Notes: generated from the letters alone by a model not told the origin. 64,000 nt of DNA from Candidatus Methylomirabilota bacterium (GCA_035764725.1 DASTYT010000142.1:23975-87974), one strand, 5' to 3'; positions 42,494 to 52,068 are shown, numbered from the stretch's first letter. Program-made: numbers and translations.

Positions 42494-44074
42494 CTAGTTG
42501 ATGCGCTTGGTCCGGCCGCCCCACTCCTTGTCCCGCAGCACGAACTTCTGGATCTTTCCCGTCGAGGTCTTGGGTAGATCGCCGAACTCCACCGCCGCCG
42601 GCGCCTTGAAGTGGGCGATGTGCTGCTTACAGAACTCGATGATGTCGCCCTCGGTGGCGGCAGCGCCGATCTTGAGCGTCACGAAGGCCTTCGGGCGCTC
42701 GCCCCATTTCTCGTCGGGGATGGCGACGACGGCGCACTCGAGCACCGCGGGATGCCGCGCCACCGTCTGCTCCACCTCGATGGTCGAGATGTTCTCGCCG
42801 CCCGAGATGATGATGTCCTTCTTCCGGTCGCGCAGCTCGATGTAGCCGTCGGGGTGCCAGACCCCGATGTCGCCGGAGTGGAACCAGCCGCCGCGGAACG
42901 ATTCCGCCGTCGCCTCGGGGTTGTCGAAGTAGCCCTTGGCCACGTTGTTGCCCACCATGATGACCTCGCCCAGCGTTTCGCCGTCGCGCGGCACGTCCTG
43001 CATCTTCTCGTCCACCACGCGCACGAGGTCGAAGATCGCGTAGCCCTGGCCCTGCCGCGCCGCGCGCTGCGCCTGCTCCTGCTTCGGGAGCGCGTCCCAT
43101 TCCGGATGCCACTCGCACACGGTGTGCGGCCCGTAGGTCTCGGTGAGGCCATAGACGTGGACGGGACGGAAGTTCAGCTCCTTGAGCTTGCCGAGCAGGG
43201 TGGGGGAGGGCGGCGCGCCCGCCACCGTCACCGTCACCGGCCGATCGAGGCGACGCGCCTTCGGGTGGTTCACCACCCCGATCTGCACGGTGGGAGCGCC
43301 GTTGTAGTGCGTCACGCCCTCTGATTCGAGCAGCTCCCAGATGCGGGCGGGCTCCACGCGTCGAAGACAGATGTGGGTGCCCCCCACGGTGGTCACGCCC
43401 CAGGTGAAGCACCAGCCGTTGCAGTGGAACATGGGTAGCGTCCAGAGGTAGCGCGTGTCGAAGCCCATGCCCGCCTCGAGCACCTCGCCCACCGCGTTCA
43501 CCCACGCGCCGCGGTGGCTGTACATCACACCCTTCGGGCGCCCCGTGGTGCCCGACGTGTAATTGATCGCGATCGTCTCCTCCTCGTCGTCGAGCCAGCT
43601 CTCCACGGGCTCGGGGGAGCCGCCGGCGAGGAAGTTCTCGTAGGGGTCGCCGGGCATGCCGGTGTCGTCCACCCGTATCACGCGCACGCCGGAGAGGTCG
43701 AGCGGCTTCACCACCGATTCGAACTCGGCGTCCACGAACAGGAACTTCGAGCCGGAGTGCTTGAGGATGTAGCCGATCTCGTCGCTGGAGAGTCGCGTGT
43801 TGATCGCCACGAGAACGCCGCCTCCCACGGGGACACCGTAGTGGGCCTCGAGCATGGCGGGGATGTTCGGGCAGATGAAGGCCACGCGATCGTGCTTGCC
43901 CATGCCGGCCGCGCGGAGCGCGGAGGCGAGGCGATTCACGCGCTCGGCGAGCTGGGCGTAGGTGTAGCGCCGGGCAACGTGCACTACCGCGACCTTGTCG
44001 GGGAACACGTACGCGCTGCGCTCGAGGAAGCTCACCGGGGTGAGCTCGGTGCGATAGACCTTGTGATGCTTCAT
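42494..44074 (-). CDS. Acyl-CoA synthetase (AMP-binding)
   Basis: ANL-superfamily ligase of 526 residues, fatty/carboxylic acid-CoA ligase type. The phosphate-binding loop is INYTSGTTGRPKGVMYSHRG. PMFHCNGWCFTWG is typical of medium-chain and dimethylsulfoniopropionate/propionate-like ligases. VYGLTETYGPHT, LRDRKKDIIISGGENIST (hinge Asp/Arg-Lys) and PKTSTGKIQKFVLR (catalytic Lys) complete the motif set. Cytoplasmic. Substrate chain length cannot be read. It diverges from the TauE permease; a GGGCGGG/CCCGCCC repeat lies between them. Confidence 0.93.
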   Translation of the reverse strand: MKHHKVYRTELTPVSFLERSAYVFPDKVAVVHVARRYTYAQLAERVNRLASALRAAGMGKHDRVAFICPNIPAMLEAHYGVPVGGGVLVAINTRLSSDEIGYILKHSGSKFLFVDAEFESVVKPLDLSGVRVIRVDDTGMPGDPYENFLAGGSPEPVESWLDDEEETIAINYTSGTTGRPKGVMYSHRGAWVNAVGEVLEAGMGFDTRYLWTLPMFHCNGWCFTWGVTTVGGTHICLRRVEPARIWELLESEGVTHYNGAPTVQIGVVNHPKARRLDRPVTVTVAGAPPSPTLLGKLKELNFRPVHVYGLTETYGPHTVCEWHPEWDALPKQEQAQRAARQGQGYAIFDLVRVVDEKMQDVPRDGETLGEVIMVGNNVAKGYFDNPEATAESFRGGWFHSGDIGVWHPDGYIELRDRKKDIIISGGENISTIEVEQTVARHPAVLECAVVAIPDEKWGERPKAFVTLKIGAAATEGDIIEFCKQHIAHFKAPAAVEFGDLPKTSTGKIQKFVLRDKEWGGRTKRIN

Positions 44075-44153
44075 CTCTCGAGGCCTCCGGGCATGGGGCG
44101 GGTTCGGGCGATTGGCCCGCCCAAGTTTACCATCGGCGTGCTAGGGTGCCCGG

Positions 44154-44876
44154 ATGACCTTCGCCCTCGCTGCCGGCGCCGCCATCGTCGCGGCCGCGAG
44201 CTTCGTGCAGGGATTGGCCGGATTCGGCATCGGGCTGGTGGCTCTCGCCTTTCTCCCATTTGTGATCGCGCCGCTGGACGCCATCGTGCTGACCACGCTC
44301 TACGCCACGCTCTTCTGCGGCGTCATCTTCGTCCCGCTCCGGCGCGACTTCCTGCCGAGCGGGGTGGACGCCCTCCTCGTCGGCAGCGTGCTCGGCACCC
44401 CGCTGGGCGTGTGGGTGCTCGCCACCGTGTCCTCGACGATGCTCGCGCGGCTGATCGGCTCCGTGCTCGTGCTCATCGTCGCGCTCGAGTGGAGTGGCCT
44501 GAGCCCGCGGCAACTCCCCGGGCGCGCCTGGGGCTTCACGGCCGGCGTGCTCTCCGGCGCGGTGGGCGGCGCGGTGGGGACGCCCGGCCCGCCCGCCATC
44601 GTCTACATGGCCGCCCAGGGGTGGAGCGCACGGACCATCAAGGCCAATCTCCAGGCCTTTCTCGTGGTGAATCAGCTCGTGATCCTGGTGGGCTACTGGT
44701 GGGCCGGCCTCCTCTCCGCGGAGGTCTGGCGCCTCGCCGCCGTCTTCGCGCTCCCCGCCCTCGCCGGATTGCTGGCCGGCATGCGACTGTTCAGCGTGGT
44801 GGATGGGGTGCGCTTCCGCTGGGTGGTCTTCGCCATCCTGCTCGCCTCCGGCGTGGCGCTTCTGCTGCGGGGCTGA
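44154..44876 (+). CDS. TauE/SafE family permease (sulfite/sulfonate exporter type)
   Basis: A 240-residue membrane protein with about seven or eight helices, matching the TauE/SafE fold by length and by the duplicated motif pair. Visible are FVQGLAGFGIGLVALAFLP in the first half and FTAGVLSGAVGGAVGTPGPP in the second. TauE members export sulfite or sulfoacetate, but many have no assigned substrate. The next gene starts 4 bases after the stop, so it forms an operon with the SDR and phosphatase genes. Confidence 0.87.
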   Translation: MTFALAAGAAIVAAASFVQGLAGFGIGLVALAFLPFVIAPLDAIVLTTLYATLFCGVIFVPLRRDFLPSGVDALLVGSVLGTPLGVWVLATVSSTMLARLIGSVLVLIVALEWSGLSPRQLPGRAWGFTAGVLSGAVGGAVGTPGPPAIVYMAAQGWSARTIKANLQAFLVVNQLVILVGYWWAGLLSAEVWRLAAVFALPALAGLLAGMRLFSVVDGVRFRWVVFAILLASGVALLLRG

Positions 44877-44880
44877 TATC

Positions 44881-45663
44881 GTGACGGCCGTGGAACGGCG
44901 CTTCGCGGACAAGGTGATGGTGGTCACGGGGGCGGCGGGTGGGATCGGCCGCGCCGCCGCCGCGCGCTTCGCCGCGGAGGGCGCGCATGTGGTCCTCGTG
45001 GACGTCAACGCGGGCGGCCTCGCCGAGTCCCTCGCCGCGGTGGAGAAGGTGGGCGGGCAGGGGCTCATCGTCGAGGCCGACGTGACGCGGATCGGCGAGG
45101 TGCAGCGCTACGTCACCGCGGCGGTGGAGCGCTGGGGCGGGATCGACGGTTTCTTCAACAACGCCGGTATCCTCGGGGTGGTGAGCCCGCTCGTGGACTA
45201 CCCGGAGTCCACGTTCGACCGCGTCATCGCGGTGAACGTCAAGAGCGTGTGGCTCGGGCTCAAGGTCGTGGCGCCCGCCATGATCGCGCGGGGCGGCGGC
45301 GTCATCGTCAACACCGCCTCGGTGGCGGGGCTTCGCGGCTCGCCGAACCTCGTCGCCTACACCGCGAGCAAGCACGCGGTGATCGGGCTCACCCGCACCG
45401 CCTCCATCGAGCTCGCACGCCACGGGGTTCGCGTGAACGCGGTGTGCCCGGCGCCCATCGAGACCGCGATGGTGGATCAGCTCGAGGGCGGCTTCAATCC
45501 ACGCGACCCACGGATCACCCGCGACCGGCTCGCCGCGACCATTCCCATGCGGCGTTACGGCAAGCCCGACGAGGTGGCGTCGCTCGTGGCCTACCTCATG
45601 AGCCCCGAGGCCTCCTACATCAACGGGGGCATCTACACGGTGGACGGCGGCGCGATGTCGTGA
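44881..45663 (+). CDS. Short-chain dehydrogenase/reductase (SDR)
   Basis: Classical SDR of 260 residues. The cofactor loop is VVTGAAGGIGRAAA, followed by VDVNAGG (Asp favours NAD), NNAGILG, the catalytic Ser in VNTASVAGLRG and Tyr-x3-Lys in YTASKHAV. The end GGIYTVDGGAMS is also typical. GTG 44881 is the start; a longer frame overlaps the permease. Its stop overlaps the phosphatase start by 4 bases (GTGA). Substrate unknown. Confidence 0.92.
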   Translation: MTAVERRFADKVMVVTGAAGGIGRAAAARFAAEGAHVVLVDVNAGGLAESLAAVEKVGGQGLIVEADVTRIGEVQRYVTAAVERWGGIDGFFNNAGILGVVSPLVDYPESTFDRVIAVNVKSVWLGLKVVAPAMIARGGGVIVNTASVAGLRGSPNLVAYTASKHAVIGLTRTASIELARHGVRVNAVCPAPIETAMVDQLEGGFNPRDPRITRDRLAATIPMRRYGKPDEVASLVAYLMSPEASYINGGIYTVDGGAMS

Positions 45664-46253
45664 GGCCTCGGGACCGCGCGGCGCTGCTCGCCACCCTCCT
45701 CCTCGCCGCGCTCGCGCTTGTGGCGGCGCGGCCGGCGGGTGCCGACGACGCGCTGTGGACGCTGCTCAAGAACGGCCGTCAGATCGTTTTCGTGCGCCAT
45801 GCCGTGACCACCGCGGGGGTGGGCGACCCACCGGGATTCAAGCTGAACGACTGCGCCACCCAGCGCAATCTCACCGAGACGGGGCGAGCGGACGCGCGAC
45901 GCCTGGGCGAGGTCTTCCGCGGCCATGCCGTGCCGGTGGGCCGCGTGCTGTCGAGCCCGTGGTGCCGCTGCCTCGAGACCGCCCGGCTCGCCTTCGGCGG
46001 TGACGCCGAGGTCTCCAGGCCGCTGTCGAACCTCTACGGGCGCTCGGAGGCCTCCGCCCGCCAGGTGCGCGAGATGGAGACACTGATCGCGACCTGGCGG
46101 CCCGAGGGCGCGGGCGGCAATCTCGTGATGGTCTCGCACGGCTCGAACATCCTCGCGCTCACGGGCATCAGCGTCGAGCCGGCGGAGATGGTGGTACTGA
46201 CCCCCCACGCCGGCGAGCGCTTCAAGATCGCTGGCCGCCTGTCCGCGCGCTAG
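45660..46253 (+). CDS. Exported histidine phosphatase family protein
   Basis: A 197-residue protein with a Sec signal peptide (ALLATLLLAALALVAARPAGA) and a histidine phosphatase domain. The catalytic His lies in IVFVRHAVTT (RHG-like, here RHA), the second conserved His in LVMVSHGSN, and SSPWCRCLETARL gives the conserved Arg. The G of the RHG motif is replaced by A. Likely a periplasmic phosphatase or a non-catalytic relative. The GTG start overlaps the SDR stop. Confidence 0.85.
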   Translation: MRPRDRAALLATLLLAALALVAARPAGADDALWTLLKNGRQIVFVRHAVTTAGVGDPPGFKLNDCATQRNLTETGRADARRLGEVFRGHAVPVGRVLSSPWCRCLETARLAFGGDAEVSRPLSNLYGRSEASARQVREMETLIATWRPEGAGGNLVMVSHGSNILALTGISVEPAEMVVLTPHAGERFKIAGRLSAR

Positions 46254-46262
46254 ATCCCGCGG

Positions 46263-47714
46263 CTAGCGGGGTAGGCGCGGCGCCTCGGCGCAGGTCCGCT
46301 CGATCTCCTCGACGGTCTTGGGAGTCCCGGCGGTGAGATTCTCGTGGCCCTCCGCCGTGACGAGGATGTCGTCCTCGATGCGCACGCCGATCCCGCGGAG
46401 TTCGCGGGGGATGGGGTGCACGATCTTCTCGGCGCGCGCCTTCTCCTCCTCCTCGAGCTTGCGGGCGGCGGCCACACCGAGGCGGTAGCGGCGCTCCCAC
46501 ATCTCCTCCTCGCTGTACTCGCGGAGGTGGAAGGTGACGGACTCGCGCTCGGGATCGATGTAGAGGCCCGGCTCCACCGTCACGACCATGCCGGGCTCGA
46601 GGGCCCGCGACTGGCGGCGCACACGGTAGTCGCCCACGTCGTGCACGTCCATGCCCAGCCAGTGGCCGGTGCCGTGCATGTAGAACTCACGGTAGTGGTG
46701 CATGGCCAGCGATTCGTCCACGCCGCGCGGGAGCAGGCCCACCGCCACCAGCCCCTCGGTGAGCACGCGCCGGGCCGCCTCGTGCATGGCCTCGTAGCGC
46801 GCGCCGGGTCGGGCCGCCGCGATGGCGGCCAATTGCGCGTCGAGCACTATCTGGTACACCCGCCGCTGCGGCGCGGTGAACCGGCCGTTCACCGGGAACG
46901 TACGCGTGATGTCGGAGGCGTGGTAACCCCACTCGCAGCCCGCGTCGATGAGCAGGAGGTCGCCGTCCTCCATGCGCCGCCGGTTCTCGTTGTAGTGGAG
47001 GATGCAGGCATTGGGGCCGGAGGCCACGATGGACGGGTACGCGTTGCGCGAAGAGCCGCCCTTGCGGAACACGAACTCGATGGCCGCCTGCACCTCGTAC
47101 TCGCGCTGCCCGGGGCGGGCGAAGCGCATGGCCTCGATGTGGGCGTCGCGGCTGATCTCGCACGCGCGGCGCTGGCGGGCGAGCTCCTCGGGGGCGCGGC
47201 GGAGCCGCATCTCGTGGAGGAGCGGCCCGGGATCGTCGATGCGGCTCGGGGTGACGAAGCCCCGCACGCGCACGCCGCGCATCTCGTTGACCAGCCGGAT
47301 CACGCGCGCATCGTGGTGCGGATTGCCCAGACGGTACACGAGGCCGGCCCGGTCCACCGCGTACTCGCGCAGCCGTGCGTCGAGCTCGTCGATGGTGTAG
47401 GCGGCGTCCGCGCCGTAGGTGGCGATGGCGCCCTCCACGCCGGCGCGCCGTCCCGTCCAGATCTCCAGCTCGCGGTCGCGCGGCCGCACGAAGAGGACGA
47501 AGCGCTCCTTGGCGTGCGCGGGGTTGAACACCGCCACCGCGTCGGGCTCATCGAAGCCGGTGAGGAAGTAGAAGTCGGAATCCTGACGGAACTCGAAGTC
47601 GGTATCGGCGTTGCGGGCCGCCTCGCGGCCGGCGGGGATGATCGCGAGCGATTCGCCGAGCGCCTCGGCGAATCGCCGCCGTCGCTCGAGGAAGGGGGCG
47701 AGGTCGAAGGCCAT
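46263..47714 (-). CDS. pepP: Xaa-Pro aminopeptidase (aminopeptidase P)
   Basis: Dinuclear metallopeptidase of family M24, 483 residues, that removes N-terminal residues before Pro. The N-terminal domain has DSDFYFLTGFDEPDAV. Metal ligands are Asp in LIDAGCEWGYHASD, the next Asp in ITRTFP, His in HGTGHWLGMDVHD, Glu in VTVEPGLY and Glu in RIEDDILVT. ATG 47714 starts MAFDLAPFLERRRR, the usual N-terminus; a longer frame to 47759 has no support. Single gene, divergent from the next operon. Confidence 0.94.
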   Translation of the reverse strand: MAFDLAPFLERRRRFAEALGESLAIIPAGREAARNADTDFEFRQDSDFYFLTGFDEPDAVAVFNPAHAKERFVLFVRPRDRELEIWTGRRAGVEGAIATYGADAAYTIDELDARLREYAVDRAGLVYRLGNPHHDARVIRLVNEMRGVRVRGFVTPSRIDDPGPLLHEMRLRRAPEELARQRRACEISRDAHIEAMRFARPGQREYEVQAAIEFVFRKGGSSRNAYPSIVASGPNACILHYNENRRRMEDGDLLLIDAGCEWGYHASDITRTFPVNGRFTAPQRRVYQIVLDAQLAAIAAARPGARYEAMHEAARRVLTEGLVAVGLLPRGVDESLAMHHYREFYMHGTGHWLGMDVHDVGDYRVRRQSRALEPGMVVTVEPGLYIDPERESVTFHLREYSEEEMWERRYRLGVAAARKLEEEEKARAEKIVHPIPRELRGIGVRIEDDILVTAEGHENLTAGTPKTVEEIERTCAEAPRLPR

Positions 47715-47731
47715 GCGCGTAGCGTACCATG

Positions 47732-47760
47732 TTGACAGTCCCGCGCGATTGCGGAACAAT
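47732..47760 (+). promoter_or_regulatory. Candidate sigma-70 promoter of the leuCD operon
   Basis: TTGACA (47732-47737, perfect -35) and AACAAT (47755-47760, 4 of 6) are spaced by 17 bases. The predicted start near 47767 lies 32 bases before the ATG at 47799. It is placed in the divergent gap between pepP and the isocitrate-lyase-family gene. Confidence 0.52.
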
Positions 47761-47798
47761 CCCGGGCGCCGCTACCGGACGCTCCGAAAGGACGGATC

Positions 47799-48662
47799 AT
47801 GCGCACTACGACGCGACTCCGCCAGTTCCTCGCCGCCCCCGGCCTCATCGTCGCGCCCGGCGCCTATGATGGCTTCTCCGCGCGCCTCATCGAGGCGGCG
47901 GGCTTTTCCGTCGTGTACATGACGGGCGCGGGCACCGCCGCGTCGCACCTGGGCCAGCCCGATCTCGGGCTCGCCACCCTGACCGAGATGGCGAACCATG
48001 CCTCCCACCTCGCCAGCGCAGTGTCGCTCCCCGTGATCGCGGACGCCGACACCGGCTACGGCAACGCGCTCAATGCGGTGCGCACGGTGCGGGAATACGA
48101 GAAGGCGGGCGTGGCCGGCCTCCACATGGAGGATCAGGTCGCGCCCAAGAAGTGCGGGCATATTGCGGGAAAGCAGGTGGTGCCCACCAAAGAGTTCGCG
48201 GAGAAGATCCGCGCCGCCGCCGAGCACCGCACCGACCCCGACTTCGTCATCATCGCGCGCACCGACGCCCGCGCGGTGACGTCGCTGGAGGACGCCATCG
48301 ACCGCGGCAACCGCTATGCGGAGGCGGGCGCGGACGTGATCTTCGTGGAGGCCCCCCAGACCCTGGAGGAGATCCACCGCGTGGCCCGCGAGGTGAAGGC
48401 GCCGCTGCTCGCCAACCTGGTGCAGGGGGGCAAGACCCCGCGCGTGCCCACCGACGAGCTCGAGCGCCTCGGGTTCAAGATCGCGATCTTCCCCGCGGTG
48501 TGCATGGCGGCGGCCGTCCCCGCCATCGAGCGCGCCCTCGGCCTCCTCAAGGAGCGCGGCACCGACTGGCACGAGGGCCCGGTGCTCTCCCCGATGGACA
48601 TCTTCAGAAAAGTGGGCTTCGACTGGTGGCACGCCGTCGAGGAGAGGTACACCGGGGCCTGA
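47799..48662 (+). CDS. Isocitrate lyase / PEP mutase family enzyme
   Basis: TIM-barrel protein of 287 residues in the isocitrate lyase/phosphoenolpyruvate mutase family, near carboxyvinyl-carboxyphosphonate phosphorylmutase, oxaloacetate decarboxylase and methylisocitrate lyase. Motifs are [24 protein letters not shown] (metal Asp), [15 protein letters not shown] (KKCGH loop, catalytic Cys) and [11 protein letters not shown]. Exact substrate is not readable. AAAGGA precedes the ATG. It heads an operon with leuC and leuD. Confidence 0.9.
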   Translation: MRTTTRLRQFLAAPGLIVAPGAYDGFSARLIEAAGFSVVYMTGAGTAASHLGQPDLGLATLTEMANHASHLASAVSLPVIADADTGYGNALNAVRTVREYEKAGVAGLHMEDQVAPKKCGHIAGKQVVPTKEFAEKIRAAAEHRTDPDFVIIARTDARAVTSLEDAIDRGNRYAEAGADVIFVEAPQTLEEIHRVAREVKAPLLANLVQGGKTPRVPTDELERLGFKIAIFPAVCMAAAVPAIERALGLLKERGTDWHEGPVLSPMDIFRKVGFDWWHAVEERYTGA

Positions 48663-48670
48663 GCCGGTTC

Positions 48671-50083
48671 GTGTCCACCGCTCCGCGCACGCTGTTCGAG
48701 AAGATCTGGAGCCGGCACGTCGTGACCGAGGGCGCCGGCGGCATGAGCCTGCTCTACATCGACCGGCTCCTCATGCACGACGGCGCCGTGCACACCTTCG
48801 ACCGTCTCCGGAAGGCGGGACGGGCGATCCGCCGGCCGGACGCCATCGCCGCCACCGCCGACCACTACGTCCCCACCGCGACCGGCCCCCGCGGCATCGC
48901 GGATCCGGCGATCCGCGGCATGGTCACGGAGATGGCGCGCCACACCGCGGATCTCCGCATTCCCTACTTCGGGCCCGGCGACGCGCGGCAGGGCATCGTC
49001 CACGTGATGGGCCCCGAACAGGGCTTCACCCTGCCCGGCATCACCCTCGTCTGCGGCGACTCGCACACCGCGACCCACGGCGCGTTCGGCTGCCTCGCCT
49101 TCGGAATCGGCGCGTCGGAGCTGGAGCACGTGCTGGCGACGTCGTGCCTCTGGCAGCGCAAGCCCCGCGCCATGAGGATCCGTGTGGACGGGGCGCGGCC
49201 CCCGGGCGTCGCTGCCAAGGATGTCATCCTTACGGTGATCGCCACGATCAGCGCGGCCGGCGGCACCGGGTACGTGATCGAGTATGCCGGCGCCGCCATC
49301 GCCGCGATGTCGATGGACGAGCGCATGACCGTCTGCAACATGTCCATCGAGGCCGGCGCCCGCGCCGGCATGGTCGCGCCCGACGTCACCACCTACGGGT
49401 ATCTCGAGGGACGCCCGTTCGCGCCCGCGGCCGCGCAGTGGGACGCGGCGCGCGCGCACTGGGAGACACTGCCGTCGGACGAGGGCGCGGTGTTCGACGC
49501 CGAGGTCGTGCTCGACGCCGCCACGCTCGCGCCCACGGTGACGTGGGGCACGAGTCCCCAGGAGGCGCTGCCCATCACCGGCCGCGTGCCCGATCCCGCG
49601 GAGACCGCGGACCCCGCGCGGCGATCCGCCATCGAGCGGATGCTCGCCTACATGGGCCTTGCCGCCAACACACCGCTCACCGCCATCAAGGTCGACCGGG
49701 TCTTCATCGGCTCGTGCACGAACAGCCGCCTAGAGGACCTTCGATCCGCCGCCGTGGTCGTCCGCGGCCGTCGCGTCGTGGTGCCGGCCTGGGTGGTGGC
49801 GGGCTCCGGCCTGATCAAGCGCGCGGCGGAGGCGGAGGGCCTCGACCGGATCTTCCGCGAGGCCGGGTTCGAGTGGCGCGAGCCGGGCTGCTCGATGTGC
49901 ATCGGCATGAACGGCGACACCGGCCGCCCCGGGGAGCGCGTGGCGTCGACGTCCAACCGCAACTTCGAAGGACGCCAGGGTAAGGGCGTGCGCACGCACC
50001 TCATGAGCCCGGCGATGGCCGCCGCCGCCGCGGTCACCGGCCGCCTCACCGACGTCCGGGCCCTCACCGGCGAGGCGCGCTGA
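48671..50083 (+). CDS. leuC: 3-isopropylmalate dehydratase large subunit
   Basis: Aconitase-family [4Fe-4S] enzyme of leucine biosynthesis, 470 residues. Sequence follows classical bacterial Leu[32 protein letters not shown] (cluster Cys), [15 protein letters not shown] (Cys) and [12 protein letters not shown] (Cys). [14 protein letters not shown] is also present. The start is GTG 48671. It is followed 2 bases later by leuD. The usual VVPGSG reads VVAGSG here. No leuA or leuB is in the window, so it may serve another hydratase step. Confidence 0.94.
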   Translation: MSTAPRTLFEKIWSRHVVTEGAGGMSLLYIDRLLMHDGAVHTFDRLRKAGRAIRRPDAIAATADHYVPTATGPRGIADPAIRGMVTEMARHTADLRIPYFGPGDARQGIVHVMGPEQGFTLPGITLVCGDSHTATHGAFGCLAFGIGASELEHVLATSCLWQRKPRAMRIRVDGARPPGVAAKDVILTVIATISAAGGTGYVIEYAGAAIAAMSMDERMTVCNMSIEAGARAGMVAPDVTTYGYLEGRPFAPAAAQWDAARAHWETLPSDEGAVFDAEVVLDAATLAPTVTWGTSPQEALPITGRVPDPAETADPARRSAIERMLAYMGLAANTPLTAIKVDRVFIGSCTNSRLEDLRSAAVVVRGRRVVVPAWVVAGSGLIKRAAEAEGLDRIFREAGFEWREPGCSMCIGMNGDTGRPGERVASTSNRNFEGRQGKGVRTHLMSPAMAAAAAVTGRLTDVRALTGEAR

Positions 50084-50085
50084 GC

Positions 50086-50709
50086 GTGGACCCCTTCACC
50101 TCGGTGACCGCCGTGGCGGTGCCCTTCGACGCGGTCAACATCGATACGGATCGCGTGATTCCCGCGCGCTTCCTGCATAAACCGCGCGGCCCGGAGTACG
50201 CAGGGCTTCTCTTCCACGACGTGCGCTTCGACGAGGATGGCCGCGAGCGCGCCGATTTCATCATGAACCAGCCCGCCTTCCGCGGCGCGCGCATCATCGT
50301 GGCCGCGGACAACTTCGGCTGCGGCTCTTCCCGCGAGCACGCGGTGTGGGCGCTCGCCGCGTACGGGATCCGCGCCGTCATCGCTCCCTCGTTCGGCGAC
50401 ATTTTCTTCAACAACTGCTTCAAGATCGGCGTGCTGCCGGTGGTGGTGCCCGCGGAGACGGCGGCGGTGCTGCGCCGCCAGCTGCACGCAATGCCGGGTG
50501 CGTCGATCACCGTGGACCTCGAGGCGCAGACGGTGACCGGCCCCGACGGGGCGCACATCCCGTTCGCCGTGGATCCGTTCCGGCGCCAGGGCCTCCTGCG
50601 CGGTGAGGATGAGATCGCGCTCACCCTGGGTCACGAGGCGGCCATCGCGGCCTTCGAGCGGCGCCATGCGGGCGAGGAGCCGTGGCTCGCCGTCGAGCGA
50701 CGCGCATGA
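50086..50709 (+). CDS. leuD: 3-isopropylmalate dehydratase small subunit
   Basis: Swivel-domain partner of LeuC, 207 residues. Conserved elements are NIDTDRVIPARFL, ADNFGCGSSREHAVWAL and APSFGDIFFNNCFKIGVLP. The GTG at 50086 lies 2 bases after the leuC stop. Its stop overlaps the nudC start by 4 bases, coupling leucine-pathway genes to a nucleotide hydrolase. Confidence 0.95.
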   Translation: MDPFTSVTAVAVPFDAVNIDTDRVIPARFLHKPRGPEYAGLLFHDVRFDEDGRERADFIMNQPAFRGARIIVAADNFGCGSSREHAVWALAAYGIRAVIAPSFGDIFFNNCFKIGVLPVVVPAETAAVLRRQLHAMPGASITVDLEAQTVTGPDGAHIPFAVDPFRRQGLLRGEDEIALTLGHEAAIAAFERRHAGEEPWLAVERRA

Positions 50710-51569
50710 AGACGCCGCTCTCGGTCTATCTGCCGTTCAACCGTGACGCCCTTCGTGGCGCCTTCGAGACCGCCAAGGCGGGCACGGCGCCGCCGCCGCG
50801 GGAGGGACACTGGCTCTTCGTGCAGGACCAGAGCCTGCTCGTCGCCGCCGCGGGCGATGGCTTCCGTTTGCCGCACGGCCGCCCCCCCGCCGAGCTCGCC
50901 GCCGCGATGAGCGAGCCCCTGTGGCTCGGCACGTGGCGCGGGGTGCCGTGCTGGGTGTCCGCGGTGCCGAAGCACGCGCCCGTGCCGAACGGGCTACGCG
51001 CGGAGACCATGATCCCCATGCGCGGGGCGCGGCTGCCCGACGAGCTGCTGTCGCTCGGTGGCATGGCCATGCAGGGCCTCTGGTGGGAAAGCACCAGCGG
51101 CCACTGTCCGCGCTGCGGCGCGCCGACCACGCGCATCGCCGGGGAGTGGGGCAAGCGCTGCGGCGGCTGCGCGTACGAGCACTACCCGCATCTGCATCCC
51201 GCCGTCATCGTGCTCGTGCGCGATACCGGGCGTGTGTTGCTCGCGCGCAAGCCGGAGTGGGCGCCCGGCCGCTACGCCCTCGTGGCCGGGTTCGTCGACA
51301 ACGGCGAGTCCCTCGAGGGTGCGGTGGCGCGCGAAGTGAAGGAGGAGGTGGGCGTGGACGTGACCGACATCCAGTACGTGGGCAGCCAGAACTGGCCGTT
51401 CCCCAGCCAGCTCATGGTGGGCTTCGTCGCGCGCTATGCGGGCGGCGAGCTCGCGGTGGATCGCGGCGAACTGGAGGACGCGCGCTGGTTTCCCGCCGAC
51501 GCGCTGCCGGACCGGCCCTCGCGCCACAGCATCGCGCGCTTCATCCTCGACAACCATGCGGCGCTCTAG
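50706..51569 (+). CDS. nudC: NADH pyrophosphatase (NUDIX)
   Basis: NUDIX hydrolase of 287 residues that cleaves NAD(H), or removes NAD caps from RNA. The Cys4 zinc ribbon (HCPRCG and KRCGGC) precedes PHLHPAVIVLV. The NUDIX box is GFVDNGESLEGAVAREVKEE, and SQNWPFPSQLM is the SQPWPFPxS signature of NudC with Pro replaced by Asn. ATG 50706 overlaps the leuD stop. The N-terminal domain is typical in length. Confidence 0.93.
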   Translation: MKTPLSVYLPFNRDALRGAFETAKAGTAPPPREGHWLFVQDQSLLVAAAGDGFRLPHGRPPAELAAAMSEPLWLGTWRGVPCWVSAVPKHAPVPNGLRAETMIPMRGARLPDELLSLGGMAMQGLWWESTSGHCPRCGAPTTRIAGEWGKRCGGCAYEHYPHLHPAVIVLVRDTGRVLLARKPEWAPGRYALVAGFVDNGESLEGAVAREVKEEVGVDVTDIQYVGSQNWPFPSQLMVGFVARYAGGELAVDRGELEDARWFPADALPDRPSRHSIARFILDNHAAL

Positions 51570-51601
51570 CCGTTCACGCTCACCGAGAAAGGAGACCTGA
51601 A

Positions 51602-51949
51602 ATGTCCATCACGCGTCTCAGCGTCGGTCCGCGGTTTTCCGGCGTGGTCGTGCACGGCGACACCGTCTACCTCGCGGGCCAGGTCGCGACCGATGCGAGC
51701 GCCGGCGTCAAGGGACAGACCGAGCAGATCCTGAAGAAGATCGACGAGCTGCTCGCGGCGGCCGGATCGAGCAAGGCGAAGATGCTCTCGGCCACCGTGT
51801 GGCTCGCGAACATGGGCTCCTACGATGAGATGAACGCTGCCTGGGATGCGTGGGTACACCCCGATGGAAAGCCCGCGCGCGCGACGGTGGAGGCACGTCT
51901 GGCGAGCCCGAAATATCTCGTCGAAATTGCGGGCGTGGCCGCGCGCTAG
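51602..51949 (+). CDS. RidA family protein (YjgF)
   Basis: A 115-residue trimeric imine/enamine deaminase-like protein. It starts MSITRLSVGPRFSGVVVHGD with VYLAGQVATDASAGVKGQ, EQILKKIDELLAAAG, and the Arg-containing ARATVEARLASPKYLVEI; the Arg is the ligand-binding residue in active RidA. GAAAGGAGACC precedes the ATG. It ends the leuCD operon after 32 bases. In Leu/Ile pathways RidA removes reactive 2-aminoacrylate, so the location is sensible. Confidence 0.92.
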   Translation: MSITRLSVGPRFSGVVVHGDTVYLAGQVATDASAGVKGQTEQILKKIDELLAAAGSSKAKMLSATVWLANMGSYDEMNAAWDAWVHPDGKPARATVEARLASPKYLVEIAGVAAR

Positions 51950-51970
51950 TCAGCGTCAGTCTGGTGACTC

Positions 51971-52009
51971 GTGTAAGAGTGTAAGAGTTACGCCGCCAAC
52001 ATTGTAAGA
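51971..52009 (+). repeat. TGTAAGA direct repeats upstream of the acyltransferase gene
   Basis: GTGTAAGA occurs twice in tandem (51971-51978, 51979-51986), and TTGTAAGA follows at 52002-52009. The segment lies in an unusually AT-rich gap, 60-100 bases upstream of the GTG at 52069. It could be a regulator-binding or promoter region; no convincing -10/-35 or -24/-12 pair is visible. Confidence 0.35.
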
Positions 52010-52068
52010 AATTCTCAATGGAAATCGGCTACCCTAACGGAGCCTTTCGCGCTACGAGGTGAACATTA

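Noticed and set aside
44096-44122. GGGCGGG/CCCGCCC inverted repeat between the acyl-CoA ligase and TauE genes
   Set aside because: Seven-bp GC-only arms are common by chance in this DNA; not claimed as an operator.
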